This document shows, one piece after another, positions 47,201 to 54,999 of a DNA stretch of 64,000 nucleotides. The stretch lies in NCBI GenBank assembly GCA_964423745.1, contig CAYRGG010000015.1, forward strand, positions 19,665 through 83,664, in the 5' to 3' direction. The notes beneath the pieces are model-generated. The model searched no databases and was not told the origin of the DNA. It saw only the letters and a list, made by a program, of their open reading frames with translations. This DNA comes from CAYRGG01 sp964423745 (GTDB lineage Bacteria > Pseudomonadota > Gammaproteobacteria > Competibacterales > Competibacteraceae). Position 1 is the first letter of the stretch. The number at the start of each line of letters is the position of its first letter. A program made the position numbers and the translations under genes.

Positions 47201-49264
47201 ATGGATGCAAAAACCATATGGTTGTTCGTATTTGTAGGTCTCTACTGGACTTACTGTCTTTTCTGGGGCATCAAGGGAGCTTTGATGTCCAAGACTGCAT
47301 CGGATTATATGATTGCTGGCCGCGGTTTAGGACTATGGGTATTTGTACTGGCTGCTACCGCGACATCCTTCTCCGGTTGGACTTTTATGGGCCATCCAGG
47401 TCTTTTGTACCGGGATGGTTTCCAATATGCCTATGCGTCTTTTTACGCTATTACCATTCCCTTCACTGGTGTGATGTTCTTAAAACGCCAATGGATGTTG
47501 GGTAAACGGTTCGGTTTTATCACCCCCGGTGAAATGCTGGCAGCTTACTTTAGATCGGACGCGGCACGCCTCCTAACGGTATTGGTCGCTTTAGTCTTCT
47601 CCGTCCCTTATCTGGGTGTTCAGCTACGCGCTTCCGGCTTCCTGTTCAATGTGTTGACCGACGGTATGCTGGATGTAAACGTAGGCATGTGGTTACTGTC
47701 CGCTGTGGTGGCTATCTATGTAGCTTCGGGGGGTTTGCGCGCAGTCGCCTATGTAGATACCATGCAATGTCTTTTATTGGCAGGCGGTATTGCCGTTATT
47801 GGTATTATTGCCTATACCTATCTTCCTGCAGGGGCCACCTGGCAAGAAACCATTGGCGCACTCTCTCAAGCCGACGAAATTCGTACTCCTGAGGATTATA
47901 GTCATTACATTGCTATCCCTGGTGTGATTCAGTTTGTCAGCGATGGTCCCTCCGCCACTGGTGGCGCTTGGACGGGTCTGATGATACTTACTTACATGTT
48001 TGCTTTGATGGGTATTCAATCGGCGCCTGCCTTTTCCATGTGGGCATTCGCCAATAAGACACCGGCCCCTTTTCCGCTTCAGCAAGTATGGGCTTCTGCG
48101 TTTGCTATCGGCATTATTTTGTTTACCTTCACAGCATTTCAGGGGGTCGGAGCCCATTTCTTGGGAGCCGATCTTAGCTTTCTTGAAGCCCACCCAGAGC
48201 TGGTTAATCCTGTTATGCAAGAAGGCTTGGTGGCGGCCGCTAATCCTGATTGGAGCGAGGCTGAGGTAGCAGAAGCCGTAGAAGCTGGCCTAGCCAGCCT
48301 CCAAGCAGGTACTGGCTCCGGTGCACTGATTGATATTATGGACAGCGCCGGCGGTCAGGGCCAGCTGGTACCACAGCTTATTTATCTACTGGGCGACACG
48401 ATGCCCTGGTTGGTGGGTCTATTGTCGGTGTGCGCCCTAGCCGCTATGCAATCCACAGCCTCGGGTTATATGTCCACGGCGGGTTCCATGTTAACTCGGG
48501 ATATTCTACGCCGTTTTATCATGCCTAACGCCACCGATGCTCAACAAAAGTTCTGGGGGCGGAGCGCCGTTATACTGGTCGTATTATTGGCCCTCATCGT
48601 AGCCACCACTAGTGCGGATGCGCTGGTGTTACTCGGTGGTCTAGCAGTAGCCTATGGTTTTCAAATGTGGCCAGCCCTGATCGCCGTATGCTGGTGGCCA
48701 TTGTTGACTCGCCAAGGTATCGTCTGGGGTTTGGCGGCTGGTTTGATCGCCGTTACCATGACTGAAAGTATTGGCCAAAGTGTGTTTGCCTTACTTGGCA
48801 TGGCAGAAAATCCGCCTTGGGGTCGCTGGCCGCTCACCATCCATTCGGCCGGATGGGGCATACTGTTTAATTTTGGTCTTGCCATCATCATTTCGGCGGT
48901 GACGCAAGATAGACAAGAAACCGAACATCGTATGCAGTTCCACAACTTCTTGCGGGAAAATGCCAGTTTACCAGTCCATAAACAAGGGTTGGTGCCGATA
49001 GCCTGGATTGTGACCCTGCTCTGGTTCTTCTTTGCTATTGGCCCTGGTGCGGTGGTTGGCAACTGGATCTTCGGCGATCCCAATGATCCATCCACTTGGC
49101 TGTTTGGTCTGCCCTCCATTTGGACCTGGCAACTGCTGTTCTGGGCTCTAGGCGTCGGTATGATGTGGCTGCTCGCTATCAAGATGGAGATGTCCACCGT
49201 ACCCGACCGGGCAATCGAGGAACTGGTGCCAGAGGTCGCGGCTGCCCAATCGACGGCTCGGTAA
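47201..49264 (+). CDS. Sodium:solute symporter family transporter
   Basis: A 687-residue SSS-family (PutP-like) symporter, probably importing an amino acid, carboxylate or similar solute with Na+. More than twelve hydrophobic segments are visible. ASDYMIAGRGLGLWVFVLA and FSGWTFMGHPGLLYRDG are family landmarks, as is the AAMQSTASGYMSTAGSMLTRD segment. An acidic, alanine-rich insertion at about residues 320-385 (VNPVMQEGLVAAANP, EAEVAEAVEAGLASL) separates two helices and is unusual. GAGGG lies about nine bases before the ATG. Promoter and operator-like sites suggest CbrAB/sigma54 control. The substrate cannot be assigned. Confidence 0.9.
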   Translation: MDAKTIWLFVFVGLYWTYCLFWGIKGALMSKTASDYMIAGRGLGLWVFVLAATATSFSGWTFMGHPGLLYRDGFQYAYASFYAITIPFTGVMFLKRQWMLGKRFGFITPGEMLAAYFRSDAARLLTVLVALVFSVPYLGVQLRASGFLFNVLTDGMLDVNVGMWLLSAVVAIYVASGGLRAVAYVDTMQCLLLAGGIAVIGIIAYTYLPAGATWQETIGALSQADEIRTPEDYSHYIAIPGVIQFVSDGPSATGGAWTGLMILTYMFALMGIQSAPAFSMWAFANKTPAPFPLQQVWASAFAIGIILFTFTAFQGVGAHFLGADLSFLEAHPELVNPVMQEGLVAAANPDWSEAEVAEAVEAGLASLQAGTGSGALIDIMDSAGGQGQLVPQLIYLLGDTMPWLVGLLSVCALAAMQSTASGYMSTAGSMLTRDILRRFIMPNATDAQQKFWGRSAVILVVLLALIVATTSADALVLLGGLAVAYGFQMWPALIAVCWWPLLTRQGIVWGLAAGLIAVTMTESIGQSVFALLGMAENPPWGRWPLTIHSAGWGILFNFGLAIIISAVTQDRQETEHRMQFHNFLRENASLPVHKQGLVPIAWIVTLLWFFFAIGPGAVVGNWIFGDPNDPSTWLFGLPSIWTWQLLFWALGVGMMWLLAIKMEMSTVPDRAIEELVPEVAAAQSTAR

Positions 49265-49286
49265 ATCCTTCGTACTCAACCTACCT

Positions 49287-49317
49287 GGGGAGAGCGCTTG
49301 CTCTCCCCTTTTGCTTT
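49287..49317 (+). terminator. Intrinsic terminator after the symporter gene
   Basis: GGGGAGAGC (49287-49295), a four-base loop GCTT and GCTCTCCCC (49300-49308) followed by TTTTGCTTT form a strong GC-rich stem-loop terminator, 23 bp after the symporter stop codon. The small genes downstream therefore need their own promoter or read-through. Confidence 0.92.
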
Positions 49318-49340
49318 ATCAATAAAAAATAATCACTTCT

Positions 49341-49580
49341 ATGAATGCCGAGCAAGTCTATACACTTATTTCGGTGCTGGTATTAGCTGCTCTCCTGTTC
49401 TATCCCGTCAGCAAACTAGTTTGGGTGCTCAGTGTGCACCGCCTGCAACGTAAACTGAAACGAGAACTCAATCCCCAAGAAATTACAGGGCAACAGCGAC
49501 GTGCTCGTTTAATCAGCATTTTTCTAGTGTTAATCTTTGCTTATTTATTTAATTTGACGACGGCGGGAGCCTTACCATGA
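49341..49580 (+). CDS. Small two-helix membrane protein of unknown function
   Basis: A 79-residue protein with an N-terminal hydrophobic segment (VYTLISVLVLAALLFYPVSKL), a basic middle (HRLQRKLKRELNPQEITGQQ) and a C-terminal hydrophobic segment (LISIFLVLIFAYLFNLTTAG). I do not recognise the family. The stop overlaps the start of the TPR gene in ATGA, so the two products are coupled and may work together at the membrane. Confidence 0.7.
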   Translation: MNAEQVYTLISVLVLAALLFYPVSKLVWVLSVHRLQRKLKRELNPQEITGQQRRARLISIFLVLIFAYLFNLTTAGALP

Positions 49581-50155
49581 CTGCGCGTAGCTATCGTTTC
49601 TTAAAACACACGGCCATTGCCTTGACATTGGCCTGGATCGGCTGGACCCTCTATGGGATGTGGTTCGCTGGCAGTGAACCAGGAGATTATGCTTACCACG
49701 CCGGTAGCAATTATTTCGCTGACGGCAATTATCCTAATGCCCTTCAAGAATATGAACAGGCATTGCAGACCAATGCAAGCCATATCCCTGCTTTGCGTGG
49801 CCGCGCAGAAACACTGATTATGCTCAACCGAGAACCGGAAGCTATTCAAACCTATGCTGAACTGATAGCTTTGGAACCCGACAACCCAGGGCATTATGCC
49901 AATCGCGGCATCGCCTATGATCGTACTGGAAATTACAAAGCCGCATTAATGGACTATGAAAAAGCATTGCGCTTAGATAGAGAAGTTGGTGAAGGACCCG
50001 GTTGGCTGACGCGGTTTCTACGCAATCAGCCTGAAAAACCGCCAGGTATTGCGGAACGGGCCAAGTATATAAAAACCCAGTTGGCGCTGCCCGCTTCAGA
50101 ACGCGTCTTGTACATACCAGACGATGATACGAGCCAACGACCCTATAAAAAATAG
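49577..50155 (+). CDS. Membrane-anchored TPR protein
   Basis: A 192-residue protein with one N-terminal hydrophobic segment (HTAIALTLAWIGWTLYGMWF) followed by at least three tetratricopeptide repeats: YHAGSNYFADGNYPNALQEYEQAL, LRGRAETLIMLNREPEAIQTYAELI and YANRGIAYDRTGNYKAALMDYEKAL regions. The rest should be periplasmic. TPR proteins mediate protein contacts, so no specific function can be given. It is coupled by ATGA overlap to the small membrane protein before it. Confidence 0.8.
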   Translation: MTARSYRFLKHTAIALTLAWIGWTLYGMWFAGSEPGDYAYHAGSNYFADGNYPNALQEYEQALQTNASHIPALRGRAETLIMLNREPEAIQTYAELIALEPDNPGHYANRGIAYDRTGNYKAALMDYEKALRLDREVGEGPGWLTRFLRNQPEKPPGIAERAKYIKTQLALPASERVLYIPDDDTSQRPYKK

Positions 50156-50203
50156 AACCCATACCCAATCAAGACATCAGGACTAGCGCAGCTCGTTCTA
50201 TTA

Positions 50204-50371
50204 CTAAAACTGTACCCACCCCAGCAGATCTTCGAACAAAAAACGCATAAAGAACACCAAGGCAATACAGCCAAATAACAAATGACCAAACTCTCTTTCC
50301 CCGTTTTTATCGCGAAAAGTCAGGCCATGGTAGGCGATCGCACCCGTTACCAAAACTAAAATCCAATCCAT
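50204..50371 (-). CDS. Small membrane protein of unknown function
   Basis: A 55-residue protein MDWILVLVTGAIAYHGLTFRD with a second hydrophobic segment (FGHLLFGCIALVFFMRFLF). The longer in-frame start at 50425 adds a polar stretch with no ribosome-binding site, so the methionine pair at 50371-50374 is preferred. It converges on the TPR gene and lies downstream of another single-helix protein on the same strand. Function and family are not recognised. Confidence 0.55.
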   Translation of the reverse strand: MDWILVLVTGAIAYHGLTFRDKNGEREFGHLLFGCIALVFFMRFLFEDLLGWVQF

Positions 50372-50435
50372 CATTGCGCCAACTTTGCTAATTGTAACGC
50401 CCTGCTGGGAGTGACCCACAGGCAAACTCCTTTAT

Positions 50436-50840
50436 TTAATAGCAGGGAGGGAGCCGACAAGCGGCTGCCAGACTCGGGTCTGTTTTATCTGCTAAGTATA
50501 CCAGGAGCACGACAAATATCAGCATGAGTACTAAGGCCAGCACACCGATTAGTGCAGTGCCTTGGCTTGGCGATGGCGCGTGTTGCAATCCGAAGGCTCG
50601 ACCGTTGAGACGGTTTTCAGCCTGTAATTGGTTGATTTGTCGTGTAAAAGCGCGTACCCACACAGGTACATTAGCGTTTATAAGATAACGGCTAAATAAT
50701 ACATCGATTTCTCGGTTTTCTGCTAAATACCCAAACCAGCACTGATAAGCTAGCTGGAACACCTCAAACTCCGAAATCTGCAGCAATGCAGCCGTATTAA
50801 TGACAGCCTGTGCATCATTATTCAACTGTTTATTCTTCAT
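50436..50840 (-). CDS. Putative tail-anchored membrane protein of unknown function
   Basis: A 134-residue protein with a soluble alpha-helical N-terminal part (AAVINTA-like: DAQAVINTAALLQISEFEVF, FSRYLINANVPVWVRAFTRQ) and one hydrophobic segment near the C-terminus (GTALIGVLALVLMLIFVVLL). The start at 50840 has AAGGG upstream; a further in-frame start at 50894 is less supported. I do not recognise the family. It is divergent from the cNMP/CBS/DUF294 gene with about 100 bp between. Confidence 0.6.
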   Translation of the reverse strand: MKNKQLNNDAQAVINTAALLQISEFEVFQLAYQCWFGYLAENREIDVLFSRYLINANVPVWVRAFTRQINQLQAENRLNGRAFGLQHAPSPSQGTALIGVLALVLMLIFVVLLVYLADKTDPSLAAACRLPPCY

Positions 50841-50936
50841 TTTAGCCGCTACCCTTAAGCGTAACACCTTTATAATTTTGATAGATCTAGCCATTTATAG
50901 TTCGGTAAACAAAACGGGCCATTTGGGAGGTAACAG

Positions 50937-52856
50937 TTGACCGCGTCGACAACCCACCACGACCAGAGTGATGCCACTACCGTTTCTGACAGGGACGCTA
51001 ACGGCACCATCACCTTCCCTAATTCTATAGTAACTCTAAGAGCGCTATCCCCGGCAGCCGCTGAGGAACTGATCCGCAACGCAGAAACCATCACCTTGAA
51101 GCCCGGTGAGATATTGTTTTGCGCCGGCGAAACCTTCAAAGAGGCGGTTTACATCGTGGTGGAAGGTCAATTGGAACTGGCCCATCCGGGAGAGACGCCG
51201 GTGCGTTTAGAACCGGGTTATCTGTTGGGTATTGCCAATTATTTCGATGGCACACCTTATCTTTCCACGGCCACTGCCATTAGCGACGTTACCCTTCAAG
51301 TCTTATCGACCGATCGCATCCGCGAGGTAGAACAACGCTACCCAGGGCTATTTAGCGCGGTAAATCGGCTGCTTACCGAACGTATTCGCAGTCAGGCAAT
51401 CCACCCGGCTCGCGGGGTATGGGCGCTACCAGCGCGGGCGATTATGCAGTCCCCATTGGTCACCTGTCCGCCAACCGCCACGGTGGAAGACGCCTTTGCC
51501 ACCATGAATCAGCGTAGAATCGGTAGCCTAGGGGTGGTCAATACAGAGCAAAGTCTGCTGGGTTTGATTACCTTTGTTAGCCTTGCCGAAGGGTTAATCA
51601 GCAGTAAGGCCACAGCCAATGATACGGTGATTGATACCGTCTGCGAAACGGCCCATCTGATTAGCGCCGATGCCCCGCTATGGAAAGTACAGAGCGAACA
51701 GAACCGACTTGGCTCTAAATATCTCGTGGTGGTGGAAGATAACAAGCCGGTGGGTGTCATTTCGCAAACGGATGTTCTTTACACCCTGGTTTCCTACCAA
51801 CGTTCAGTGATTGCTCAAGTAGCCGATAGCAAAGATTTTCAAGAGTTAAAGACATTTCCTGAGCGCCTTGGTGTTATCGCCCTTGAGTTACGGGAAAACA
51901 ATCGCAGTGCGGGTTTGGCGGTACGGGCGCTGAGCGAGATTCACCTAGCCATTCAACGGCGCTGTATTGAACTGGTGCTCGCTGAATTAAAACGAGAAGG
52001 CCGCGGCGAACCGCCGGTTCCGTTTGCATTTATTATCATGGGGTCCGGTGGTCGTAAGGAGATGATGATTAAAACGGACCAAGACAATGGCATTATCTTG
52101 GCCGATAAACCCAACACCAGCGCCCCTGAAACCAAAGCATGGTTTATGGATTTCTGCGATCGGGTGAATCATCGTCTAGATGAGGTGGGCTACGATTGGT
52201 GCACCGGCAATATTATGGCCCGTAACCCGGATTTTCATCGCAGTCTCAGCGATTGGCAACAGCAGATTAGCCGCATCGCGGAGATACCCTCGGAAAAGAC
52301 GGCCCGCTGGTCCACCATCGTGTTTGATTTTGAAACCCTTTATGGAGATGATCGCCTCACCGTGGCATTGCGTAATCACTTGTTTCACGAACTCAAACGC
52401 AAACCCCGTTTGCTGAGGCTTATGGTGGCCGATGACGCCACCGGGGGACCCGCCATTGGCTTTTTTAACCGACTCGTCACCGCCAGCGACAAGGAACGGC
52501 GGGGTAAAATCGATCTGAAACGCAACGGTACGCGCATTTTGGCCGACGCTGCCCGTATCTATGCGCTAAGTGAAGGTATTGCGGCCACCAATACCGGTGA
52601 TCGGTTAAGCGCCTTGGTGCGGCAGGGACGTTTTGATTCTGCTTTTATAGAATCGGTGCTAGCCGCTTACGACGAGCTACTAGATCTCACTTTAGGTCAT
52701 CAACTGTGGCAATTGGAACACGATAGACCCTTAGATAAGTTGTTAGCACTAAAAGAAATAACACCGTTACAGGAAGAGTCTCTGCGCATGGCCATGCGGG
52801 TTATTAAACACTTACAGGGGCGCATGCAAGGAGACTTTGGCACGATTATGTTGTGA
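50937..52856 (+). CDS. cNMP-binding/CBS/DUF294 nucleotidyltransferase-like protein
   Basis: A 639-residue signalling protein. In order: a cyclic-nucleotide-binding-like domain (~25-150, ITLKPGEILFCAGETFKEAVYIV region), a CBS pair (~170-295, MQSPLVTCPPTATVEDAF), and a DUF294 GlnD-like nucleotidyltransferase domain (~320-470, FIIMGSGGRKEMMIKTDQDNG with the GS-x-D-x-D type site), followed by a DUF294 C-terminal helical domain (KIDLKRNGTRILADAARIYAL). Such proteins are often near a DnaQ-like exonuclease and a cation/acetate symporter; a symporter gene lies 1.7 kb upstream here. The TTG start has GGGAGG six bases upstream. The target is unknown. Confidence 0.88.
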   Translation: MTASTTHHDQSDATTVSDRDANGTITFPNSIVTLRALSPAAAEELIRNAETITLKPGEILFCAGETFKEAVYIVVEGQLELAHPGETPVRLEPGYLLGIANYFDGTPYLSTATAISDVTLQVLSTDRIREVEQRYPGLFSAVNRLLTERIRSQAIHPARGVWALPARAIMQSPLVTCPPTATVEDAFATMNQRRIGSLGVVNTEQSLLGLITFVSLAEGLISSKATANDTVIDTVCETAHLISADAPLWKVQSEQNRLGSKYLVVVEDNKPVGVISQTDVLYTLVSYQRSVIAQVADSKDFQELKTFPERLGVIALELRENNRSAGLAVRALSEIHLAIQRRCIELVLAELKREGRGEPPVPFAFIIMGSGGRKEMMIKTDQDNGIILADKPNTSAPETKAWFMDFCDRVNHRLDEVGYDWCTGNIMARNPDFHRSLSDWQQQISRIAEIPSEKTARWSTIVFDFETLYGDDRLTVALRNHLFHELKRKPRLLRLMVADDATGGPAIGFFNRLVTASDKERRGKIDLKRNGTRILADAARIYALSEGIAATNTGDRLSALVRQGRFDSAFIESVLAAYDELLDLTLGHQLWQLEHDRPLDKLLALKEITPLQEESLRMAMRVIKHLQGRMQGDFGTIML

Positions 52857-52956
52857 TCTTGGAGCCGCAAAAAAACTTCCATAGGATGCTTTGATACAGA
52901 AAACGTTGCCCTTGAAGGGCCGCTCACGAGGGAGACAATTTGACTCAAAAAATTTA

Positions 52957-53313
52957 TTAGCTGCCATTCTCGCCATTTTCTTCATCTATATCGGGAAGCT
53001 GCTCAGTCACTTTGGGTAGTTCGATACTGATTATCTGCCACACGATATCGAGGTTGACGCCAAAGTAGTGGTGGATCAATCGATCTCGGGCACCGGCCAT
53101 ACTCCTCCATGGAACGCCGTTATGAGCGATACGAAACGCTTCTGACAGGTTTTTCGTGGCTTCGCCCAGAATCTCCAGATTGCGAATGACAGCATCTTGT
53201 GTCTTGGTGTCCTTCACAAAGGATTCATACTCGACGCCTGCCACGTAAGCCGAAATACGCGAGATGGCTTCGCGGATGTCACAGAGGAATTCCCGGTCTG
53301 TCCGTTCAGACAT
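52957..53313 (-). CDS. hepT: HEPN-domain toxin (HepT-like, DUF86)
   Basis: A 118-residue HEPN protein. The Rx4-6H RNase-type motif appears as ARDRLIHHYFGVNLDIVW, and the helical segments RNLEILGEATKNLSEAF and REFLCDIREAISRISAYV are typical. In characterised HepT/MntA pairs the HEPN protein is an RNase toxin that MntA neutralises by AMPylation near this motif. The ATG at 53311-53313 overlaps the end of the antitoxin gene by 8 bp. It lies in a patch of broken genes, consistent with mobile origin. Confidence 0.9.
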   Translation of the reverse strand: MSERTDREFLCDIREAISRISAYVAGVEYESFVKDTKTQDAVIRNLEILGEATKNLSEAFRIAHNGVPWRSMAGARDRLIHHYFGVNLDIVWQIISIELPKVTEQLPDIDEENGENGS

Positions 53314-53614
53314 ATATGATGCTTTCAGCAATACTGTTCGCCACTCGATCGCTACGAATACTCTGAACCCCCGCTGGCGTCAGAACATCAACTTTATAGC
53401 CCAAAACGGCTTCTAAATAGTCAACCAAATCGAGAAACCGAAAGCCAATAGGATGCTTAAACTCCACGAAAATATCAATATCGCTGGTTTCGTCAGGTTG
53501 CCCCTTAGCATAGGAACCAAATAACCCAATCTTGCTGACTCCGAATTCGGCAGACAGATAGGGCTGTTCCCTTTGCAACAATTGAACGAGCTTGTCTCTT
53601 GTCAACACAACCAC
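53306..53614 (-). CDS. mntA: MNT nucleotidyltransferase antitoxin (MntA-like)
   Basis: A 102-residue minimal nucleotidyltransferase. The catalytic pattern GSx10DxD is intact in GLFGSYAKGQPDETSDIDIFVEF (split: GLFGSYAKGQ, then SDIDIFVEF), near residues 31-53. It precedes and overlaps hepT, the usual order. In studied systems MntA AMPylates a tyrosine of HepT to block its RNase activity. The gene begins just beyond a fragment of a LysE-family exporter gene, so the module may have been inserted there. Confidence 0.9.
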   Translation of the reverse strand: MVVLTRDKLVQLLQREQPYLSAEFGVSKIGLFGSYAKGQPDETSDIDIFVEFKHPIGFRFLDLVDYLEAVLGYKVDVLTPAGVQSIRSDRVANSIAESIIYV

Positions 53615-53631
53615 CTCTGGTTAGAAATGTA

Positions 53632-53691
53632 CCTGAGTAGCCCTTGCTTGAGAACAAAAGCATTTTGAGCACCGATTGCAATTATTAGCCC
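53632..53691 (-). pseudogene. Fragment of a LysE/ArgO-family amino-acid exporter
   Basis: Twenty codons read GLIIAIGAQNAFVLKQGLLR, the highly conserved N-terminal segment of LysE/ArgO exporters. Beyond the last Arg the similarity stops about 17 bases before the MntA start, and on the other side it stops at the LuxR-like fragment. No remainder of the exporter was found near the other end of the toxin-antitoxin module. Confidence 0.6.
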
Positions 53692-53899
53692 ACCAGAAAT
53701 CATTACTCCTTTAACAGATCGGGAGAGAGATGTGATGGGCTGGACCGCCGATGGCAAAACAGCTGGTGAGATCTCACAAATTCTCGGCATTACTGAGCGC
53801 ACGGTCAATTTTCACGTCAACAATGCCATGGCAAAGCTAGGGACGACTAACAAGCTGGCGGCGGCGTTAAGGGCAGCGGTGCTCGGACTGCTTTATTGA
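53669..53899 (+). pseudogene. C-terminal DNA-binding domain remnant of a LuxR-type regulator
   Basis: The plus strand reads LTPLTDRERDVMGW, then GKTAGEISQILGITERTVNF and HVNNAMAKLGTTNKLAAALR, ending at TGA 53897-53899. This is the complete helix-turn-helix of quorum-sensing LuxR proteins (LasR/RhlR type); the N-terminal autoinducer-binding domain is missing, since an in-frame stop lies at 53666-53668. It overlaps the LysE fragment on the opposite strand. A separately expressed HTH peptide cannot be excluded, but no start with a ribosome-binding site is evident. Confidence 0.75.
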
Positions 53900-53966
53900 A
53901 CGGTATCGGCTAACAGACAATGTCGATTGAACCCCTTGCAAACTGGCGATGCAGCAATACTGGTTA

Positions 53967-54899
53967 TCAATAAGGATAATCCACAGCTTGGTAAACGGTT
54001 TCTCGGCTCTCAATGCGCCCATAGAGTAAAACACTTCCATCGGGCTTTAAGGGTCCTGAAACCACCTCCAACAATGGACCTTGACGACTGTTATTCAGTA
54101 ATTGCCAGGTGGCGCCACCATCCACACTTCTGCTTAGACGATGCCCTCCCAACGGCGTATTAACCACGCCATAAACCAGATCCGGCACGAATCCGCTAAA
54201 AGCAATATTGGAAACGGTGCTATCGGCGTCCACAAACCACGCTTGGGTCTGCGCGGGTATCCAAGAAAGCCCACCATCTTGACTCTGATATAAACCACGA
54301 TCCTGAATATAAACAAGACCACGATTGAGATTAAAAGGATCAATAGCCAATAGCGGTGTTTGATCAGATTGCAGTTGGAGATTTTTAGTCCATCTTGCTA
54401 GTTGGACTGCATTCATCGGCGGCGGCGTTACACCCTGCGCTTCCAGCAACCGTCGTAAAGGCTGCGTTGTTTCCAATGCATTGGTTGACAATCTTTCCCA
54501 CAGTAAAAACGCTCGATTAACGGTGATGGTCACCGTAGCCACATCAGAATTGCTGCGACCATCGTTAGCTCGAAAGGTAAAATTATCCACCCCAGCACTA
54601 TTAGATACATAGGTAAATGCGCCGGAAGCGGGATTAAACACCTGCAAGATGCCTAGTCGAGGATTTGATATAAGTTGATAGGTTAGATTATCGCCATCCC
54701 GGTCAGTAGCTTGAAGAACACTGGAAATCGGTGTGTCGACGGTGGTGATCAAGGAGATATCTTGAGCAACGGGAGCACGATTAAACCCTGGGTCGATAAA
54801 ATCGTCATCATCGCTACCACTGCTACAGCTTACAAAATAGCTGCCCGATAAAAGCCCATACAGCACCAACGAAAATAGCACATGATAGATAGGTTTCAT
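53967..54899 (-). CDS. Lipoprotein with Ig-like and BNR/sortilin-type repeats
   Basis: A 310-residue exported protein. The N-terminal signal MKPIYHVLFSLVLYGLLSGS ends in YFVSC-SSGSDDDD, a near-lipobox followed by an acidic linker. Residues ~45-130 form an Ig-like/cadherin-like domain (RAPVAQDISLITTVDTPISS, YVSNSAGVDNFTFRANDGRS) of the tandem type seen in large adhesins. The C-terminal half has BNR/sortilin beta-propeller strands (LYQSQDGGLSWIP; LSRSVDGGATWQLL). The start is placed at 54899 because the longer frame would begin inside the fimV terminator hairpin. No family name is certain; a surface binding role is inference. Confidence 0.7.
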   Translation of the reverse strand: MKPIYHVLFSLVLYGLLSGSYFVSCSSGSDDDDFIDPGFNRAPVAQDISLITTVDTPISSVLQATDRDGDNLTYQLISNPRLGILQVFNPASGAFTYVSNSAGVDNFTFRANDGRSNSDVATVTITVNRAFLLWERLSTNALETTQPLRRLLEAQGVTPPPMNAVQLARWTKNLQLQSDQTPLLAIDPFNLNRGLVYIQDRGLYQSQDGGLSWIPAQTQAWFVDADSTVSNIAFSGFVPDLVYGVVNTPLGGHRLSRSVDGGATWQLLNNSRQGPLLEVVSGPLKPDGSVLLYGRIESRETVYQAVDYPY

Positions 54900-54914
54900 G
54901 GATATCAATCGTAT

Positions 54915-54951
54915 AAAAAAAATCACCCCAATTGTAGAGCAATTGGGGTGA
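54915..54951 (-). terminator. Strong intrinsic terminator after fimV
   Basis: Perfect 12-bp arms TCACCCCAATTG (54923-54934) and CAATTGGGGTGA (54940-54951) surround a five-base loop. On the minus strand they are followed by eight T (A-run 54915-54922). It ends fimV transcription, 49 bp past its stop codon, and lies 16 bases before the lipoprotein start codon, insulating the two genes. Confidence 0.93.
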
Positions 54952-54999
54952 CGAGAAGACCTCTAAAACGATATTAGAGAAAATTATAGCGGAATTTTT

